Below are positions 7,442-22,315 of a DNA stretch of 64,000 nucleotides, in pieces. The stretch comes from Propionibacterium australiense (GTDB lineage Bacteria; Actinomycetota; Actinomycetes; Propionibacteriales; Propionibacteriaceae). The stretch is taken from positions 62,001 through 126,000 of the forward strand of contig NZ_RCIV01000004.1 of the NCBI RefSeq assembly GCF_003666605.1. Reading direction: 5' to 3'. Below the pieces are notes generated by a model that did no database searches, was not told the origin of the DNA, and worked only from the letters and a program-made list of their open reading frames with translations. Both the position numbers and the translations under genes were made by a program. Every line of letters begins with the position of its first letter. Positions within the stretch are counted from its first letter, which is position 1.

Positions 7442-10036
7442 ATGGCGAGCCGCGTGTCTTCCCCGTCGCGGTCCGGCGCCCACAACGGCTCGAAGCGTTC
7501 CCCGAAGACGACGAGCCGGGCTGCGGGTGCGCGCACTGGCGGGGGCAGTAAGTCCAAGTCCACCCGCGCCAGGTCCTCCAAGGGCAGGGCGCGGAGTACT
7601 GCCTCGCGCCCGAACCCGCTGTTCCACGCGCTCGGTGTGGTCTGGTCGGGCATCGCGAGTGCACTCGGCTCCGGGGTGCGCCGGATCGGCCGATCCGCCC
7701 GGGACATCGACCCCGCCCTGCGCCGCGACGGTGCAGGACTGGGGCTGCTGGTCCTGGCCATCGTCGTCGCCGCCGAGTTCTGGTTCGGCGTACCCGGCGC
7801 GTTCGGCCACGGCATCCGCATCGTCTGCAGCACCATCTTCGGCGCCGTCAGCTTCGCCCTGCCCTTCCTGCTCGGCGCCATGGCGTGGCGCACGCTGCGC
7901 GACCCCGAGGCCAACGGCCCCGCCGGACGCCAGGTCGTCGGCTGGACGCTCTTCCTCATGGGCCTGCTGGGCCTGGTCAACATCACCGAGTCGCCGCTGC
8001 CCGATCCCTCCGCCGCGGACCGGATGCGCGCCCACGGCGGCATCATCGGCTACATCTCCAGCTCCATGCTCAACCAGCTCATGCCCGCCTGGCTGGCCGG
8101 CGTGCTGCTGTTCTTCGTCGCCCTGTTCGGCCTGCTCGTCATCGTCGGCAAGCCGATCTACGAGATCGTCGACCAGCTCCGGGACGCGTTCTCGGGCGCC
8201 CAGGACCGCCGCGACAGGGCCATGGCCGCCCGCCAGGAACGCAAGGCCCTCAAGTACGGCGTCGACGAGGCCTACGACACCCCGATCATCGAGGAGCACG
8301 GGCCACGGGCCCGCAAGCAGAAGAAGCCCCGGCAGCCCGCCGCCGAGCCCGAGGAGGTCTTCGACGCGGAGGCCTTCGCCGATCCCGGGCCCGCGGCGAA
8401 GACCGCCGTCGAGGAACCCGCCACCGAGCCGGAACAGCACTCGCTGCCGCTGCCGGCCGCCGGATCTCGGGATCGTGCCCACAGCGACGAGGACGAGACC
8501 GGTCTGCCCGCGCCCGAGCACGCTCAGATGCCCTCGCGCGTCGAGCAGCTGCAGCTGTCCGGCGACGTGCAGTACACGCTGCCCGACCTCGGCCTGCTCA
8601 AGCCCGGATCGGCCCCCAGGGCACGGACGGCGGCCTCCGACGAACTCGTCGACGCCCTGCAGTCCGTGTTCGGCGAGTTCGGCATCGACGCCCAGGTGAC
8701 CGGCTACACGCGCGGCCCGACGGTCACCCAGTACGAGGTGGAGCTCGGTGCCGGTGTCAAGGTCGAGAAGGTCACTGCGCTGCAGCGCAACATCGCCTAC
8801 GCGGTCGCCTCACCCGACGTGACGATCCTGTCGCCGATCCCCGGCAAATCCGCCATCGGCATCGAGATCCCGAACAAGGACAAGGAGGTCGTCTCGCTCG
8901 GCGACGTCCTGCGCAGCCCCCAGGCCCGCAACAGCGACAGGCCGCTCATCGTCGGCCTCGGCAAGGACGTCGAGGGCCGGGTCGTCCTGGCGAACATCGC
9001 CAAGATGCCGCACCTGCTCGTCGCGGGCGCCACCGGCTCGGGCAAGTCGAGTTTCGTGAACTCGATGATCACCTCGATCATGGTCCGCGCCACACCCGAC
9101 GAGGTCCGCATGATCCTCGTCGACCCCAAGCGCGTGGAACTCAACCAGTACGAGGGCATCCCGCACCTGGTCACGCCCATCATCACGAACCCGAAGAAGG
9201 CGGCCCAGGCCCTCGAATGGGTCGTGCAGGAGATGGACCACCGCTACGACGACCTGGCCGCCTTCGGATTCCGGCACATCGACGACTTCAACAAGGCGGT
9301 GCGCGCCGGCCAGGTGCAGCTGCCGCCCGGCTCCGAGCGGGAACTCGCGCCGTACCCGTACCTGCTCGTGGTCGTCGACGAGCTGAGCGACCTCATGATG
9401 GTCGCCCCGCGCGACGTGGAGGAGTCGATCGTCCGGATCACCCAGCTGGCCCGTGCCGCCGGCATCCACCTGGTGCTCGCCACCCAGCGCCCATCGGTCG
9501 ATGTGGTCACCGGCCTCATCAAGGCCAACATTCCCTCCCGACTGGCCTTCGCCACGAGCTCGGCCACCGATTCACGGGTCATCCTCGACCAGACCGGCGC
9601 CGAGCGTCTCGTCGGCCAGGGCGACGGCCTGTTCCTGCCGATGGGCGCGGCCAACCCGAAACGCGTCCAGGGCAGCTGGGTCACCGAGAACGAGGTCCGC
9701 GAAATCGTCGAGCACGTCAAGGCGCAGCTGGAACCCCAGTACCGCAACGACGTGACGGTCCCGGCGGCCAGCGAGAAGAAGGTCGCCGAGGACATCGGAG
9801 ACGACCTCGACCTGGTCCTGGAGGCCTGTCGGCAGGTCGTGGAACTCCAGCTCGGGTCCACCTCGATGCTCCAGCGCAAGCTGCGCATCGGCTTCGCCAA
9901 GGCCGGACGCATCATGGACATCCTCGAGACGCGCGGCGTCGTCGGCCCCTCGGAGGGCTCCAAGCCCCGCGACGTGCTCGTCAAACCCGACGACCTCGAC
10001 GACGTGCTCACCTCCTTGTCGGGCGAGGCGGCCTGA
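7442..10036 (+). CDS. ftsK: DNA translocase FtsK
   Basis: 864-residue SpoIIIE/FtsK motor that pumps chromosome ends across the division septum and activates dimer resolution. Order: basic, Ser/Arg-rich N-terminus (1-60); about four membrane segments (roughly 95-245); acidic/Pro-rich linker (about 285-370); RecA-like motor with Walker [10 protein letters not shown] near 529-537 and Walker [12 protein letters not shown] near 643; and a C-terminal gamma winged helix (residues about 800-860, [28 protein letters not shown]), which reads KOPS-type DNA. The ATG at 7442 follows TACCCT (7429-7434) at near-leaderless spacing; an in-frame upstream start at 7400 lacks support. Confidence 0.95.
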   Translation: MASRVSSPSRSGAHNGSKRSPKTTSRAAGARTGGGSKSKSTRARSSKGRARSTASRPNPLFHALGVVWSGIASALGSGVRRIGRSARDIDPALRRDGAGLGLLVLAIVVAAEFWFGVPGAFGHGIRIVCSTIFGAVSFALPFLLGAMAWRTLRDPEANGPAGRQVVGWTLFLMGLLGLVNITESPLPDPSAADRMRAHGGIIGYISSSMLNQLMPAWLAGVLLFFVALFGLLVIVGKPIYEIVDQLRDAFSGAQDRRDRAMAARQERKALKYGVDEAYDTPIIEEHGPRARKQKKPRQPAAEPEEVFDAEAFADPGPAAKTAVEEPATEPEQHSLPLPAAGSRDRAHSDEDETGLPAPEHAQMPSRVEQLQLSGDVQYTLPDLGLLKPGSAPRARTAASDELVDALQSVFGEFGIDAQVTGYTRGPTVTQYEVELGAGVKVEKVTALQRNIAYAVASPDVTILSPIPGKSAIGIEIPNKDKEVVSLGDVLRSPQARNSDRPLIVGLGKDVEGRVVLANIAKMPHLLVAGATGSGKSSFVNSMITSIMVRATPDEVRMILVDPKRVELNQYEGIPHLVTPIITNPKKAAQALEWVVQEMDHRYDDLAAFGFRHIDDFNKAVRAGQVQLPPGSERELAPYPYLLVVVDELSDLMMVAPRDVEESIVRITQLARAAGIHLVLATQRPSVDVVTGLIKANIPSRLAFATSSATDSRVILDQTGAERLVGQGDGLFLPMGAANPKRVQGSWVTENEVREIVEHVKAQLEPQYRNDVTVPAASEKKVAEDIGDDLDLVLEACRQVVELQLGSTSMLQRKLRIGFAKAGRIMDILETRGVVGPSEGSKPRDVLVKPDDLDDVLTSLSGEAA

Positions 10037-10128
10037 ACCGCTCCCCGGGCGCGGCGCCCGTCCCGGGGGCCGGCGAGCCAGAGGGGCGCCTCGCGCGAGT
10101 GGGGTGCTGCGGGCGATACTGGGGCATC

Positions 10129-11607
10129 ATGGCCCAGACCACGGTTCACCTCATCAGTCTCGGTTGCGCCCGTAACGACGTGGACTCCGAGGAACTCGCC
10201 GCACGTCTCGAGGCGGGCGGGCTCACCCTCGTCGACGATCCCGAGCAGGCCGACGCGCTGATGGTCAACACCTGCGGGTTCATCGAGCAGGCCAAGAAGG
10301 ACTCCATCGACACGATCCTTGCCGTCGCCGACCACAAGACGGATGGCCGGGCCAAGGCCGTCGTCGCGGTCGGCTGCCTGGCCCAGCGCTACGGCCGCGA
10401 GCTGGCCGAGGCCCTCCCCGAGGCCGACGCGGTGCTCGGTTTCGACGACTACACCGTCATCGCCGACCGGTTGCGCAGGCTCCTGGCGGGGGATCGCCTC
10501 GAGCCCCCGGAGCCCCGTCAGGACCGACGCCGGCTGCTGCCGATCACCCCCGTCGACCGTCAGCAGGCGGCGGCGTCCCGCAACCCGGTGGAGCCGCCCG
10601 AGCACCTGCTCCCGGCGTCGGGGCCGCGGCTACTGCGCCGTCGTCTCGGCGACGAGCCCTGGGCACCGTTGAAGATCGCCTCGGGCTGCGATCGGCGCTG
10701 CGCCTTCTGCGCCATCCCGGGGTTCCGCGGTGCCTATCTCTCCCGCGAGCCCGACGAGCTCGTCACCGAGGCCCGCTGGCTCGTCGAGCAGGGGGTGCGC
10801 GAGCTCATGCTCGTCTCGGAGAACTCGTCCAGCTACGGCAAGGACCTGGGTGACCGCCGAGCGCTCGAGAAACTGCTGGGCGAGCTGTCGAGGATCGACG
10901 GGCTGGAGCGGATCCGGGTCAGCTATCTGCAACCGGCCGAGCTGCGCCCCGGCCTCCTCGACGTGATGCTCGGCACCGACAAGGTCGTGCCCTACTTCGA
11001 CATCAGTTTCCAGCACGCCGCACCGGCAGTGCTGCGCCGCATGCGCCGCTACGGCGACCCGGAGAGCTTCCTCGACCTCATCGGGCGGATCCGGTCGGGG
11101 GCGCCGCAGGCCGGTTTCCGTACCAATGTGATCGTCGGCTTCCCCGGCGAGACCGCCGAGGACATCGGCGTGCTCGCCGATTTCCTGTCCGAGGCCCGCA
11201 TGGATGTCATCGGGGTCTTCTCCTACTCGGACGAGGAGGGCACCGCGGCCGAGAAACTCGACGGTCACGTCGACGAGGACGAGATCGCCTGCCGGCACCG
11301 GCGCATCAGTGACCTGGCCGATGAACTCGTCAACCAGCGCGCCGCCGAACGGATCGGCGAGCGGGTCAGCGTGCTCGTCGAGAGCACCGGCCATGAGTTC
11401 GCCGAGGGCCGGGCGGCCCACCAGGGCCCAGAGGTCGACGGCGTCACCACGCTCCGCATCGGCCCCTCCGGTGCGCCAGTTCGTGTCGGTGAGCTCGTTG
11501 CGGCTACGGTTGTGGCATCGGACGGCGCCGATTTGGTCGCCGAGCCCGTGGCCGGTTCCGGCACGGGTCTGCACAACGAGCCGGGGCAGGGGGCGCAGCG
11601 CGCATGA
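10129..11607 (+). CDS. rimO: ribosomal protein S12 methylthiotransferase
   Basis: 492-residue radical-SAM methylthiotransferase that beta-methylthiolates an Asp of ribosomal protein S12. N-terminal MTTase domain with conserved cysteines ([21 protein letters not shown]); radical-SAM CxxxCxxC at C187, C191, C194 ([17 protein letters not shown]); and a C-terminal TRAM domain (about 425-480). FIEQAKKDS and the S12-type loop distinguish it from MiaB, also encoded here at 22316. The reading frame is open far upstream, but the ATG at 10129 matches the family start and follows a GATACT element. It overlaps pgsA by 4 nt. Confidence 0.95.
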   Translation: MAQTTVHLISLGCARNDVDSEELAARLEAGGLTLVDDPEQADALMVNTCGFIEQAKKDSIDTILAVADHKTDGRAKAVVAVGCLAQRYGRELAEALPEADAVLGFDDYTVIADRLRRLLAGDRLEPPEPRQDRRRLLPITPVDRQQAAASRNPVEPPEHLLPASGPRLLRRRLGDEPWAPLKIASGCDRRCAFCAIPGFRGAYLSREPDELVTEARWLVEQGVRELMLVSENSSSYGKDLGDRRALEKLLGELSRIDGLERIRVSYLQPAELRPGLLDVMLGTDKVVPYFDISFQHAAPAVLRRMRRYGDPESFLDLIGRIRSGAPQAGFRTNVIVGFPGETAEDIGVLADFLSEARMDVIGVFSYSDEEGTAAEKLDGHVDEDEIACRHRRISDLADELVNQRAAERIGERVSVLVESTGHEFAEGRAAHQGPEVDGVTTLRIGPSGAPVRVGELVAATVVASDGADLVAEPVAGSGTGLHNEPGQGAQRA

Positions 11608-12239
11608 GCAAGCCTGAGGTGACCGAGTCCGGACCGGACACGACGCTGGCCTTCGCCTGGAACATCCCGAACATCCTGACGATCCTGCGCCTGATCTTCG
11701 TGCCGGTCCTGGGGGTCGTGCTGCTGACCCATCCGCACAGCCACCCCTGGCGGGTCTGGGCGACGGTGGTCTTCGTCGTTGCCATCCTCACCGATCTGGC
11801 CGACGGCAAGATCGCCCGCAAGTACAACCAGGTCACCAACTTCGGCAAGATCTGGGATTCGGTGGCCGACAAGGCCCTCACCGGAATGGCCTTCGTAGGG
11901 TTGTCGATCATCGGTGAACTGGCCTGGCCGATCACCGTCATCATCCTGGCGCGCGAGTGGGGCATCACCCTCATGCGGTTCCGGGTGCTCAAGTACGGCG
12001 TCATGGCCGCAAAGAAGGGCGGCAAGCTGAAGACGACCCTGCAGGGCGTCGCGCTGGCCATGTTCCTGGCCTGGGTGCCCGACAGCGTCACCTGGTTCTG
12101 GGCGCTGCGCTGGTTCGTCATGTGGGCGGCCTTCGCGCTCACCGTGCTGACCGGCATCGACTACGTCTTCGATGCCTACCGGCTGCGCCGTGACGCCATC
12201 CGGGCCGGCCATCCCATCGACTACAGCGCTCGGCACTGA
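11604..12239 (+). CDS. pgsA: CDP-diacylglycerol--glycerol-3-phosphate 3-phosphatidyltransferase
   Basis: 211-residue CDP-alcohol phosphatidyltransferase of the membrane. The catalytic signature DGx2ARx8Gx3Dx3D is complete: [23 protein letters not shown] near residues 74-95. Several membrane helices surround it. It forms phosphatidylglycerophosphate, first committed step to phosphatidylglycerol and cardiolipin. Translationally coupled to rimO through an ATGA overlap, and followed 16 nt later by cinA, as in mycobacteria and relatives. Other actinobacterial paralogues make PI or cardiolipin; the context with cinA/clgR supports PgsA. Confidence 0.9.
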   Translation: MSKPEVTESGPDTTLAFAWNIPNILTILRLIFVPVLGVVLLTHPHSHPWRVWATVVFVVAILTDLADGKIARKYNQVTNFGKIWDSVADKALTGMAFVGLSIIGELAWPITVIILAREWGITLMRFRVLKYGVMAAKKGGKLKTTLQGVALAMFLAWVPDSVTWFWALRWFVMWAAFALTVLTGIDYVFDAYRLRRDAIRAGHPIDYSARH

Positions 12240-12255
12240 CAGCGGGCGTGACCCG

Positions 12256-12744
12256 ATGAGCGATCTGGACGAGCCCACCCGCGCGGCCGCCGAGCAGCTG
12301 CTCGAGCTCTGCCGGCGCCGTGGTCTGGGGCTGGCCACCTGCGAGTCCATCACGGGGGGTGGCATCGGGTGGGCGCTGACCAGCGTGCCCGGTGCCTCCG
12401 ACGTCTTCCGCGGGGGACTGATCACCTACGCCAGCGAGCTCAAGACGCTCCTGGCCGGCGTCGATGCCGGGTTCATCGCCGGGCACGGCGTCATCAACGA
12501 ACGCACCGCCCTCGAGATGGCCTGCGGTGCGGCGCGGGCCTGCGGGGCGGACGTGGCCATCTCGGCCACCGGCACCGCCGGGCCGTCCGGTCAGGACGGA
12601 ACCGCCCCGGGAACCGTGTGGATCGGCATCCGCACCCCGGCCGGTACGCGAGCGCACCGGCTGGTGCTGGGCGGCGGGCGCGCCAGGATCAGGCGGGCCG
12701 CCGTCCGGCGGGCCCTGCAACTGGCCGCCGGGGCACTCGCATAG
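12256..12744 (+). CDS. CinA-family nicotinamide-nucleotide amidohydrolase (C-terminal-domain form)
   Basis: 162 residues covering only the PncC/CinA C-terminal domain, which deamidates nicotinamide mononucleotide to nicotinate mononucleotide in NAD recycling. Landmarks: LATCESITGGGIGWALTSVPGASDVFRGG at residues about 25-53 (CES/TGG active-site region) and SATGTAGPSGQDGTAPGTVWIG near 100. The N-terminal molybdopterin-binding-like domain of full CinA is absent, which is the normal short form in this gene neighbourhood. The start at 12256 was chosen over an upstream in-frame GTG (12172) that lies inside pgsA. Confidence 0.88.
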   Translation: MSDLDEPTRAAAEQLLELCRRRGLGLATCESITGGGIGWALTSVPGASDVFRGGLITYASELKTLLAGVDAGFIAGHGVINERTALEMACGAARACGADVAISATGTAGPSGQDGTAPGTVWIGIRTPAGTRAHRLVLGGGRARIRRAAVRRALQLAAGALA

Positions 12745-12783
12745 CACCCGGGCCTCACCCGGAGCGCACTGGGGTCATGCGAT

Positions 12784-12799
12784 GTTCGCTGAGCGGGAA
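12784..12799 (+). promoter_or_regulatory. candidate ClgR operator upstream of clgR
   Basis: GTTCGCTGAGCGGGAA contains a near-palindromic CGCTGAGCG core, reminiscent of published ClgR sites built on GTTCGC and GCG half-sites. The half-site spacing is shorter than the usual consensus, so this is only a candidate for autoregulation. Confidence 0.3.
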
Positions 12800-12886
12800 T
12801 GAATCGGAGCAGGAGGGCGTTAAACCGGACGTGACCATTGGAGTGGCTGCCACGAGGGTGGCTCCGCGGGCCTGAGGGGAGACACT

Positions 12887-13186
12887 GTGAAACCGCTGCT
12901 GGTACGTGAACTGCTTGGCGAGGCTCTTCGTGAACACCGTATGGGCCAAGGGCGCACCCTGCGTGACGTCTCGCTGTCCGCCCGCGTGAGCCTCGGCTAT
13001 CTCTCCGAGGTCGAGCGTGGCCAGAAGGAGGCCTCGAGCGAGCTGCTCTTCTCGATCTGCGAGGCCCTTCACGTACCGATGTCCGAGATCTTCCGCCGCG
13101 TCAGCGAGAAGCTGCTCGTCGCCGAGATCGAGAACGGCGAGGACCTCGGCGCCCAGCGCAACCGCCAGGTGCCGGCCGCGCTGTGA
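12887..13186 (+). CDS. clgR: XRE-family regulator ClgR
   Basis: 99-residue helix-turn-helix protein; HTH at about residues 20-75 ([39 protein letters not shown]). This sequence type and position after pgsA-cinA match ClgR, the activator of clpP/clpC protease genes and stress functions in actinobacteria. It starts at GTG with a strong ribosome site (GAGGGGAGA). The C-terminus ends in small, non-polar residues (VPAAL), resembling the degradation signal through which ClgR is turned over by ClpP elsewhere; that part is inference. A long perfect hairpin follows the gene. Confidence 0.85.
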   Translation: MKPLLVRELLGEALREHRMGQGRTLRDVSLSARVSLGYLSEVERGQKEASSELLFSICEALHVPMSEIFRRVSEKLLVAEIENGEDLGAQRNRQVPAAL

Positions 13187-13218
13187 ACGGTGCGGCCGAT
13201 CCGCTGCGCCATGCCTGA

Positions 13219-13260
13219 GCCAGGGGCCGCCGACCGAATGATCGGTCGGCGGCCCCTGGC
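13219..13260. terminator. bidirectional hairpin terminator between clgR and lhr
   Basis: A perfect 19-bp stem: GCCAGGGGCCGCCGACCGA (13219-13237) pairs with its complement at 13242-13260 around a 4-nt ATGA loop. It lies between two convergent genes and can serve both. No U-tract. Confidence 0.8.
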
Positions 13261-13281
13261 GTGCTCCGGCCCGGGGACTGT

Positions 13282-17913
<4,632 letters not shown>

Positions 17914-17957
17914 GGCACAAGTCTTGCGCGCGGCACCGACAGTTCTCGTAGGGGGAG

Positions 17958-18152
17958 CTACCTCTCCCGTTCCGGCAGCTCGAGGAAGGCCCACACCGCG
18001 CGCCACACCGTCTTGAACGGGACACCGGCCGCCAGGGCCTCACTGGCGGTACGGTTGTCGAGGTCGGTGAGCACGGTCTGGTCGGCCCACACCCGGGCGT
18101 AGTCCGCCCCCAGGTGGCGCACCATCCGCCGCCAGAACTCGGTCTCACGCAC
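17958..18152 (-). CDS. DUF3046 family small protein
   Basis: 64-residue acidic/aromatic protein matching DUF3046 ([15 protein letters not shown] start, [33 protein letters not shown] core). Function unknown; the gene is an almost constant neighbour of recA in actinobacteria. The GTG start at 18152 follows TAGGCT (plus-strand 18159-18164) at the leaderless spacing seen elsewhere. It is divergent from recA, with the SOS operator between them, but the operator lies 45 bp upstream of its start, so damage control of this gene is uncertain. Confidence 0.8.
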   Translation of the reverse strand: MRETEFWRRMVRHLGADYARVWADQTVLTDLDNRTASEALAAGVPFKTVWRAVWAFLELPERER

Positions 18153-18158
18153 GCGGCC

Positions 18159-18164
18159 AGCCTA
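18159..18164 (-). promoter_or_regulatory. -10 hexamer of a leaderless promoter (DUF3046 gene)
   Basis: On the minus strand TAGGCT ends 7 nt before the GTG start codon at 18152. Confidence 0.55.
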
Positions 18165-18196
18165 GCCCGACGAGAGCGACGGCCGGACGCTGGTCT

Positions 18197-18212
18197 TCGA
18201 ACGGGTGTTCGT
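18197..18212. promoter_or_regulatory. LexA (SOS) operator of recA
   Basis: TCGAACGGGTGTTCGT matches the Gram-positive SOS box TCGAAC-N4-GTTCGA at 11 of 12 defined positions. It occupies the spacer upstream of a TAGAGT -10 hexamer (18214-18219), so LexA bound here would block RNA polymerase. The recA ATG is about 140 nt further on, leaving a long 5' leader. Confidence 0.9.
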
Positions 18213-18361
18213 ATAGAGTGTGTGTGGACGATCTACCTGCCCGCGAGCCCCGGCTGTCCACAGCCCGGGGTGCAGCGGAGAATTGTCGGACCCCGTCCCT
18301 ACAGTCACAGGCGTCGAGAGAACCCGTCGGCTCGCCCCGACGTGAGGAGAGGAAGACAGAC

Positions 18362-19420
18362 ATGGCCGTTGCAGACCGGCAGAAGGCACTCGAGGCCGCG
18401 CTCGCGCAGATCGAGAAGGCCCACGGCAAGGGTTCCGTCATGCGTCTGGGGGACCAGGGGGCCCAGCAGATGGAGAGCATCCCCACCGGCTCGGTGGCGC
18501 TCGACATCGCGCTGGGCATCGGTGGGCTCCCGCGCGGCCGGATCGTCGAGATCTACGGCCCCGAGTCCAGCGGCAAGACGACGGTCGCCCTGCACGCGAT
18601 CGCCAGCGCTCAGGCCGAGGGCGGCATCTGCGCCTTCATCGACGCGGAGCACGCTCTCGACCCCACCTATGCCCATGCCCTCGGCGTCGACACCGATGCG
18701 CTGCTCGTCAGCCAGCCCGACAACGGCGAGCAGGCTCTCGAGATCGCCGACACCCTGGTCCGTTCGGGTGCGCTGGCACTGATCGTCGTCGACTCCGTCG
18801 CAGCCCTGACCCCACGTGCCGAGATCGAGGGCGAGATGGGTGACAGCCACGTCGGCCTGCAGGCCCGGCTGATGAGTCAGGCCCTCCGCAAGATGACCGG
18901 TGCCCTCAAGAACGCCAATACGACAGCCATCTTCATCAACCAGCTGCGCGAGAAGATCGGCGTCATGTTCGGCAATCCCGAGACCACCACCGGCGGGCGT
19001 GCCCTGAAGTTCTACGCCTCGGTCCGCCTCGACGTGCGCCGCATCGAGTCCCTCAAGGACGGCGGCGAGGTCGTCGGCAACCGCACCCGCGTCAAGGTCG
19101 TCAAGAACAAGGTCGCGCCGCCGTTCAAGCGTGCCGAGTTCGACATCCTCTACGGCAAGGGCATCAGCCGCGAGGGCAGCCTGCTCGACATGGGCGTGGA
19201 CGCCGGCATCATCCGCAAGGCGGGGGCCTGGTTCACCTATGGCAGCGATCAGCTCGGTCAGGGCAAGGAGAACGCCCGCACCTTCCTCATCGCCCATCCC
19301 GAGGTCGCCGACGAGATCGATGGCAGGATCCGCGTCGCACTGGGGCTGGCCCCCGATCCCGACGTGCCCGAGAACGTCGACCCCGAGACCGGTGAGCTGC
19401 GCGAGCCGGCGGAGGGCTGA
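18362..19420 (+). CDS. recA: recombinase A
   Basis: 352-residue RecA: ATP-dependent strand exchange and co-protease for LexA. Walker A GPESSGKT at residues 66-73, Walker [11 protein letters not shown] near 140, loop L1/L2 region and the [30 protein letters not shown] segment are intact. No intein interrupts it, unlike Mycobacterium tuberculosis RecA. Ribosome site AGGAG precedes the ATG by about 9 nt. The frame is open upstream to 18218 but that part is leader. Controlled by the SOS box at 18197. recX starts 6 nt after the stop. Confidence 0.98.
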   Translation: MAVADRQKALEAALAQIEKAHGKGSVMRLGDQGAQQMESIPTGSVALDIALGIGGLPRGRIVEIYGPESSGKTTVALHAIASAQAEGGICAFIDAEHALDPTYAHALGVDTDALLVSQPDNGEQALEIADTLVRSGALALIVVDSVAALTPRAEIEGEMGDSHVGLQARLMSQALRKMTGALKNANTTAIFINQLREKIGVMFGNPETTTGGRALKFYASVRLDVRRIESLKDGGEVVGNRTRVKVVKNKVAPPFKRAEFDILYGKGISREGSLLDMGVDAGIIRKAGAWFTYGSDQLGQGKENARTFLIAHPEVADEIDGRIRVALGLAPDPDVPENVDPETGELREPAEG

Positions 19421-19425
19421 GCGCG

Positions 19426-19956
19426 GTGACCGGCGGCCCTGTTCCGCAGCGGAGCGACGACCCCGATCGTGACGAGGCCGACGCCGATCCGGTCGAGATC
19501 GCCCGGGAGATCGCCCTGCGCCGCCTTGAGCAGCGCGACTACTCACGAGGCGAACTCAGCGAGTACCTGGTGAGGCGGCGCGGCTGTGACCAGGGCGTTG
19601 CCGATGAACTGCTCGACCGTCTCGAGGCCGTTGGTCTCGTGGACGACCGGCGTTTCGCCCTCGCCTGGGCGCAGTCGCGCCGTCGCTCCCGCAAACTGTC
19701 CCTCAGCGCCATCGCCCGGGAACTGCAGGCCAAGCGCGTCAGCGCTGAGATCATCGCAGAGACACTCTCCGCCAGTGACCAGGACGGCGAGGCCGAGACC
19801 GCGCTGGCCCTGGCCCGCTCGAAGGCCCGCGCCATGAGAGGGCTGGACCGCCCGATCGCGTACCGGCGGCTCGCTGCCGCCCTGGCCCGCAGGGGTTACG
19901 CCCCCTCGGTCTCCTTCGATGCCGTCGACCGGGCGCTCGCAGAGCTGGACGACTGA
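19426..19956 (+). CDS. recX: regulatory protein RecX
   Basis: 176-residue RecX, which caps RecA filaments and tunes recombinase activity. Three helical repeat units are evident (ALRRLEQRDYSRGELSEYLVRRG; LLDRLEAVGLVDDRRFALAW; RSKARAMRGLDRPIAYRRLAAALARRGYA). An acidic N-terminal 30 residues precede the first repeat. GTG start; it lies 6 nt after recA, so it is expressed from the SOS-controlled transcript. A short hairpin with a GGAGC/GCTCC stem directly follows the stop. Confidence 0.95.
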   Translation: MTGGPVPQRSDDPDRDEADADPVEIAREIALRRLEQRDYSRGELSEYLVRRRGCDQGVADELLDRLEAVGLVDDRRFALAWAQSRRRSRKLSLSAIARELQAKRVSAEIIAETLSASDQDGEAETALALARSKARAMRGLDRPIAYRRLAAALARRGYAPSVSFDAVDRALAELDD

Positions 19957-20160
19957 GGAGCCCGGCCGAGCTCCTTGACCGCCGTGCGTCATGGAACCGC
20001 CGACGAGCTGACGGGAACGAGGTCCCGGGCGAGCATCATGGACATGACCCCCCGCACCCGGCGGCCCCTCGGCGCGCCGGTTACCGGGACGGGGCTATCC
20101 TGCCTGCCGTGATGGGCGGGCGGCGGGCCCGCAGGACAACGACTCCTCAGTGAGGCGAAG

Positions 20161-21882
20161 ATGACGTCAGCGATTCTCATCGTGCTCGCGCTGCTCGTCG
20201 CCGTCCTGGGAATCCTTCTCGTGCGGACGCTGGGCGTTCTCCGGTCGGGCCCGGGCGACGAACAGGCGTCACAGGGGCCCGGACGGGACACCGGTGGTGG
20301 CCGGGCCGATTCCGGGCCCGAACCGCAGGCGGGTGAACTGGCCGAGCGGCTCAGGGCGCTCGAGACCCGGGCCGCGGAGCTGGAGGCCCTGCGCCGCGAG
20401 ACCGAGGCGGCCCGCGCCCGTGCCGACCAGGCCGAACGGGAACTCCGGGACAGGCTCGCCGAGCTGTCGGAGCGGGAACGATCGGTCATGGAACTCAGCG
20501 GCAGGGCCCAGGGGGCCAAGGACGAGGCCGAACAGCTCAAGGCCGAGATCAGCCGGCTGAGCTCGGAGCTGGCCGCCCGCGAGGAGACGCTCCGGGAACG
20601 GGGCCGCCGTCTCGACGAGCGGGAGAACCAGCTAGGGGCAGAACGCGCCACCGCGCAGTCCCGCGCCGACCGGCTCGACGCCAGGCAGGAGCAGCTCGAA
20701 CGGGACAGGAGTGCCCTGGAGACCGAGCGTGAGTCCATCACCGCCGAGCTCGAACGGGTCAGCGGCCTCAGCGCTGCGCAGGCACGGGCAGAACTGATCG
20801 CCCAGGCCGAGCAGGCCGCCCGCCGCACGGCTGCCCTCCGGGCCCGGCGCATCGAGGCCGACGCCCAGGCCGACGCGGACCGGATCGCCCGCGGCATCAT
20901 CACCACGACCATCCAGCGCATCGCCTCCGAGGTCACCAGCGGTGCCGTCGTCACGACCGTCGAGGTGCCCAACGACGAGATGAAGGGTCGCATCATCGGC
21001 CGTGAGGGGCGCAACATCCGCGCCTTCGAACAGATCACCGGCGTCAACGTCATGGTCGACGACACCCCCGGTTCGGTGCTGCTCAGCTGCTTCGACCCGG
21101 TCCGCCGCGAGATCGCCCGGGTCACCATGGCCGAGCTCATCGCCGACGGCCGCATTCACCCGGCGCGCATCGAGGAGGTCCACGGGCGCTGCACCGAACA
21201 GGTCATGGCCGGATGCCGTCGGCTGGGGGAGCAGGCCTGCCTCGACCTGGGGTTCGCAGACATCGACCCCGATCTCCACCCGACGATCGGTGCCCTGCGC
21301 TACCGCACCAGTTACGGACAGAACGTCCTGGACCACATGCTCGAGTGCGGCCGGATCGCCGGTTCCATCGCGGCCGAACTCGGGCTGGACGTCGACAGCT
21401 GCAAGCGCGCGGCCTTCCTGCACGACATCGGCAAGGCCGTCGTCACCGACGGGGCGGGTTCGCACGCCCTCGAGGGCGCTGACCTGCTGCGCCGTCACGG
21501 CGAGTCGGATGCGGTCGTCAACGCCGTCGGCTCCCACCACCAGGAGATCGAGCCGGACTGCGTCGAGGCCGTCATCGCCCAGACCGCCGACGCCATCTCC
21601 GGGTCACGGCCCGGCGCGCGCCGCGAGAGCCTGGAGGCATATGTCCAGCGCCTCGAGCGTCTGGAGGAGATCGCCGGTTCCCACGAGGGCGTCGACAAGG
21701 TCTTCGCCATGCAGGCGGGGCGGGAGGTCCGCGTCATGGTCCTGCCCGAGACCGTCGACGAGGCCGGGAGCATCGAACTCGCCGAGACCATCGCGCACGA
21801 GGTCGAGGAGGAACTGACCTACCCCGGCACCATCAGGATCACCGTGGTGAGGGAGACCCGGGCGACCCGGCTCGCCCACTGA
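20161..21882 (+). CDS. rny: ribonuclease Y
   Basis: 573-residue membrane-anchored endoribonuclease that starts mRNA decay. Domains in order: one N-terminal transmembrane helix (about 3-24), a long Arg/Glu/Ala-rich coiled coil (about 55-225), KH RNA-binding domain (GRIIGREGRNIRAFE near 277-291), and an HD phosphodiesterase domain with the metal-binding HD at 421-422 (FLHDIGKAV). Length and order are normal for Rny. The ATG has GAGG about 9 nt upstream; a TATCCT hexamer at 20096-20101 may be its -10. miaB follows after a 433-bp gap, unusual in this compact region. Confidence 0.95.
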   Translation: MTSAILIVLALLVAVLGILLVRTLGVLRSGPGDEQASQGPGRDTGGGRADSGPEPQAGELAERLRALETRAAELEALRRETEAARARADQAERELRDRLAELSERERSVMELSGRAQGAKDEAEQLKAEISRLSSELAAREETLRERGRRLDERENQLGAERATAQSRADRLDARQEQLERDRSALETERESITAELERVSGLSAAQARAELIAQAEQAARRTAALRARRIEADAQADADRIARGIITTTIQRIASEVTSGAVVTTVEVPNDEMKGRIIGREGRNIRAFEQITGVNVMVDDTPGSVLLSCFDPVRREIARVTMAELIADGRIHPARIEEVHGRCTEQVMAGCRRLGEQACLDLGFADIDPDLHPTIGALRYRTSYGQNVLDHMLECGRIAGSIAAELGLDVDSCKRAAFLHDIGKAVVTDGAGSHALEGADLLRRHGESDAVVNAVGSHHQEIEPDCVEAVIAQTADAISGSRPGARRESLEAYVQRLERLEEIAGSHEGVDKVFAMQAGREVRVMVLPETVDEAGSIELAETIAHEVEEELTYPGTIRITVVRETRATRLAH

Positions 21883-22315
21883 TGCCTCGCTGTCCCCGGG
21901 CCGGCCGCCCCACACGACCGCGGCCCGGCGTGTCGGAGGGAACATTCGACTTCCAGGTCTGCCGGTCGCCTCACACGTCCGCGGTCCGGCGCCGGGCGGT
22001 GCCGAGCACCGAGGGCTGCGCGGGCTGCTCCCGCCCGGCCTCGGAGCAGGACCTCGTCACCGGTCGCATGCCGGCTTCTCCCCGCGCGGCCCGGGGAGCG
22101 GAGGCAGTGTCATTCCATACTGCGGCTTTGGGTTCGCTTCTCCCCGCGCGGCCCGGGGAGCGGAGTGAGGAGAGGGCTGCTCGCGCCCGTGGCGAACGCC
22201 GCCCAGACCCGGGCCGGGGCGCCCGCCGGCCTGCTCCGCGCGGTCGGCTCGGGTTCGGTCGGCTCCGGTCCGGTCCTGGGGTGCGGCGCGCCCGGCCGCG
22301 TACCATGGACCCGCC
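21883..22315. other. non-coding gap between rny and miaB with repeats
   Basis: No convincing gene in 433 bp; the frames here have actinobacterial GC pattern but no recognisable protein or ribosome site. It holds the perfect 30-nt repeat pair (22074-22165), a degenerate relative of that repeat near 22024-22052, and a 15-nt imperfect tandem (CGGTCGGCTC units) at about 22240-22269. A TACCAT hexamer at 22301-22306 may be the miaB -10. Confidence 0.6.
22074..22165. repeat. perfect 30-nt direct repeat pair with 32-nt spacer and internal hairpins
   Basis: Copies at 22074-22103 and 22136-22165 are identical over 30 nt. Each contains a 7-bp perfect stem, CTCCCCG and CGGGGAG, around a 7-nt loop. The 32-nt interval (22104-22135) is clearly less GC-rich than its surroundings. 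Possible readings: tandem terminators of rny, a mobile hairpin element, or a one-spacer CRISPR-like remnant. No cas gene is in the window. Confidence 0.85.

Noticed and set aside
18362-19420. Intein in recA, as in some actinobacteria
   Set aside because: The coding sequence is an uninterrupted 352 codons of normal RecA.
22074-22165. Annotating the 30-nt repeats as a CRISPR array
   Set aside because: Two copies only, no cas genes, out-of-phase degenerate relative; kept as a repeat and a finding.
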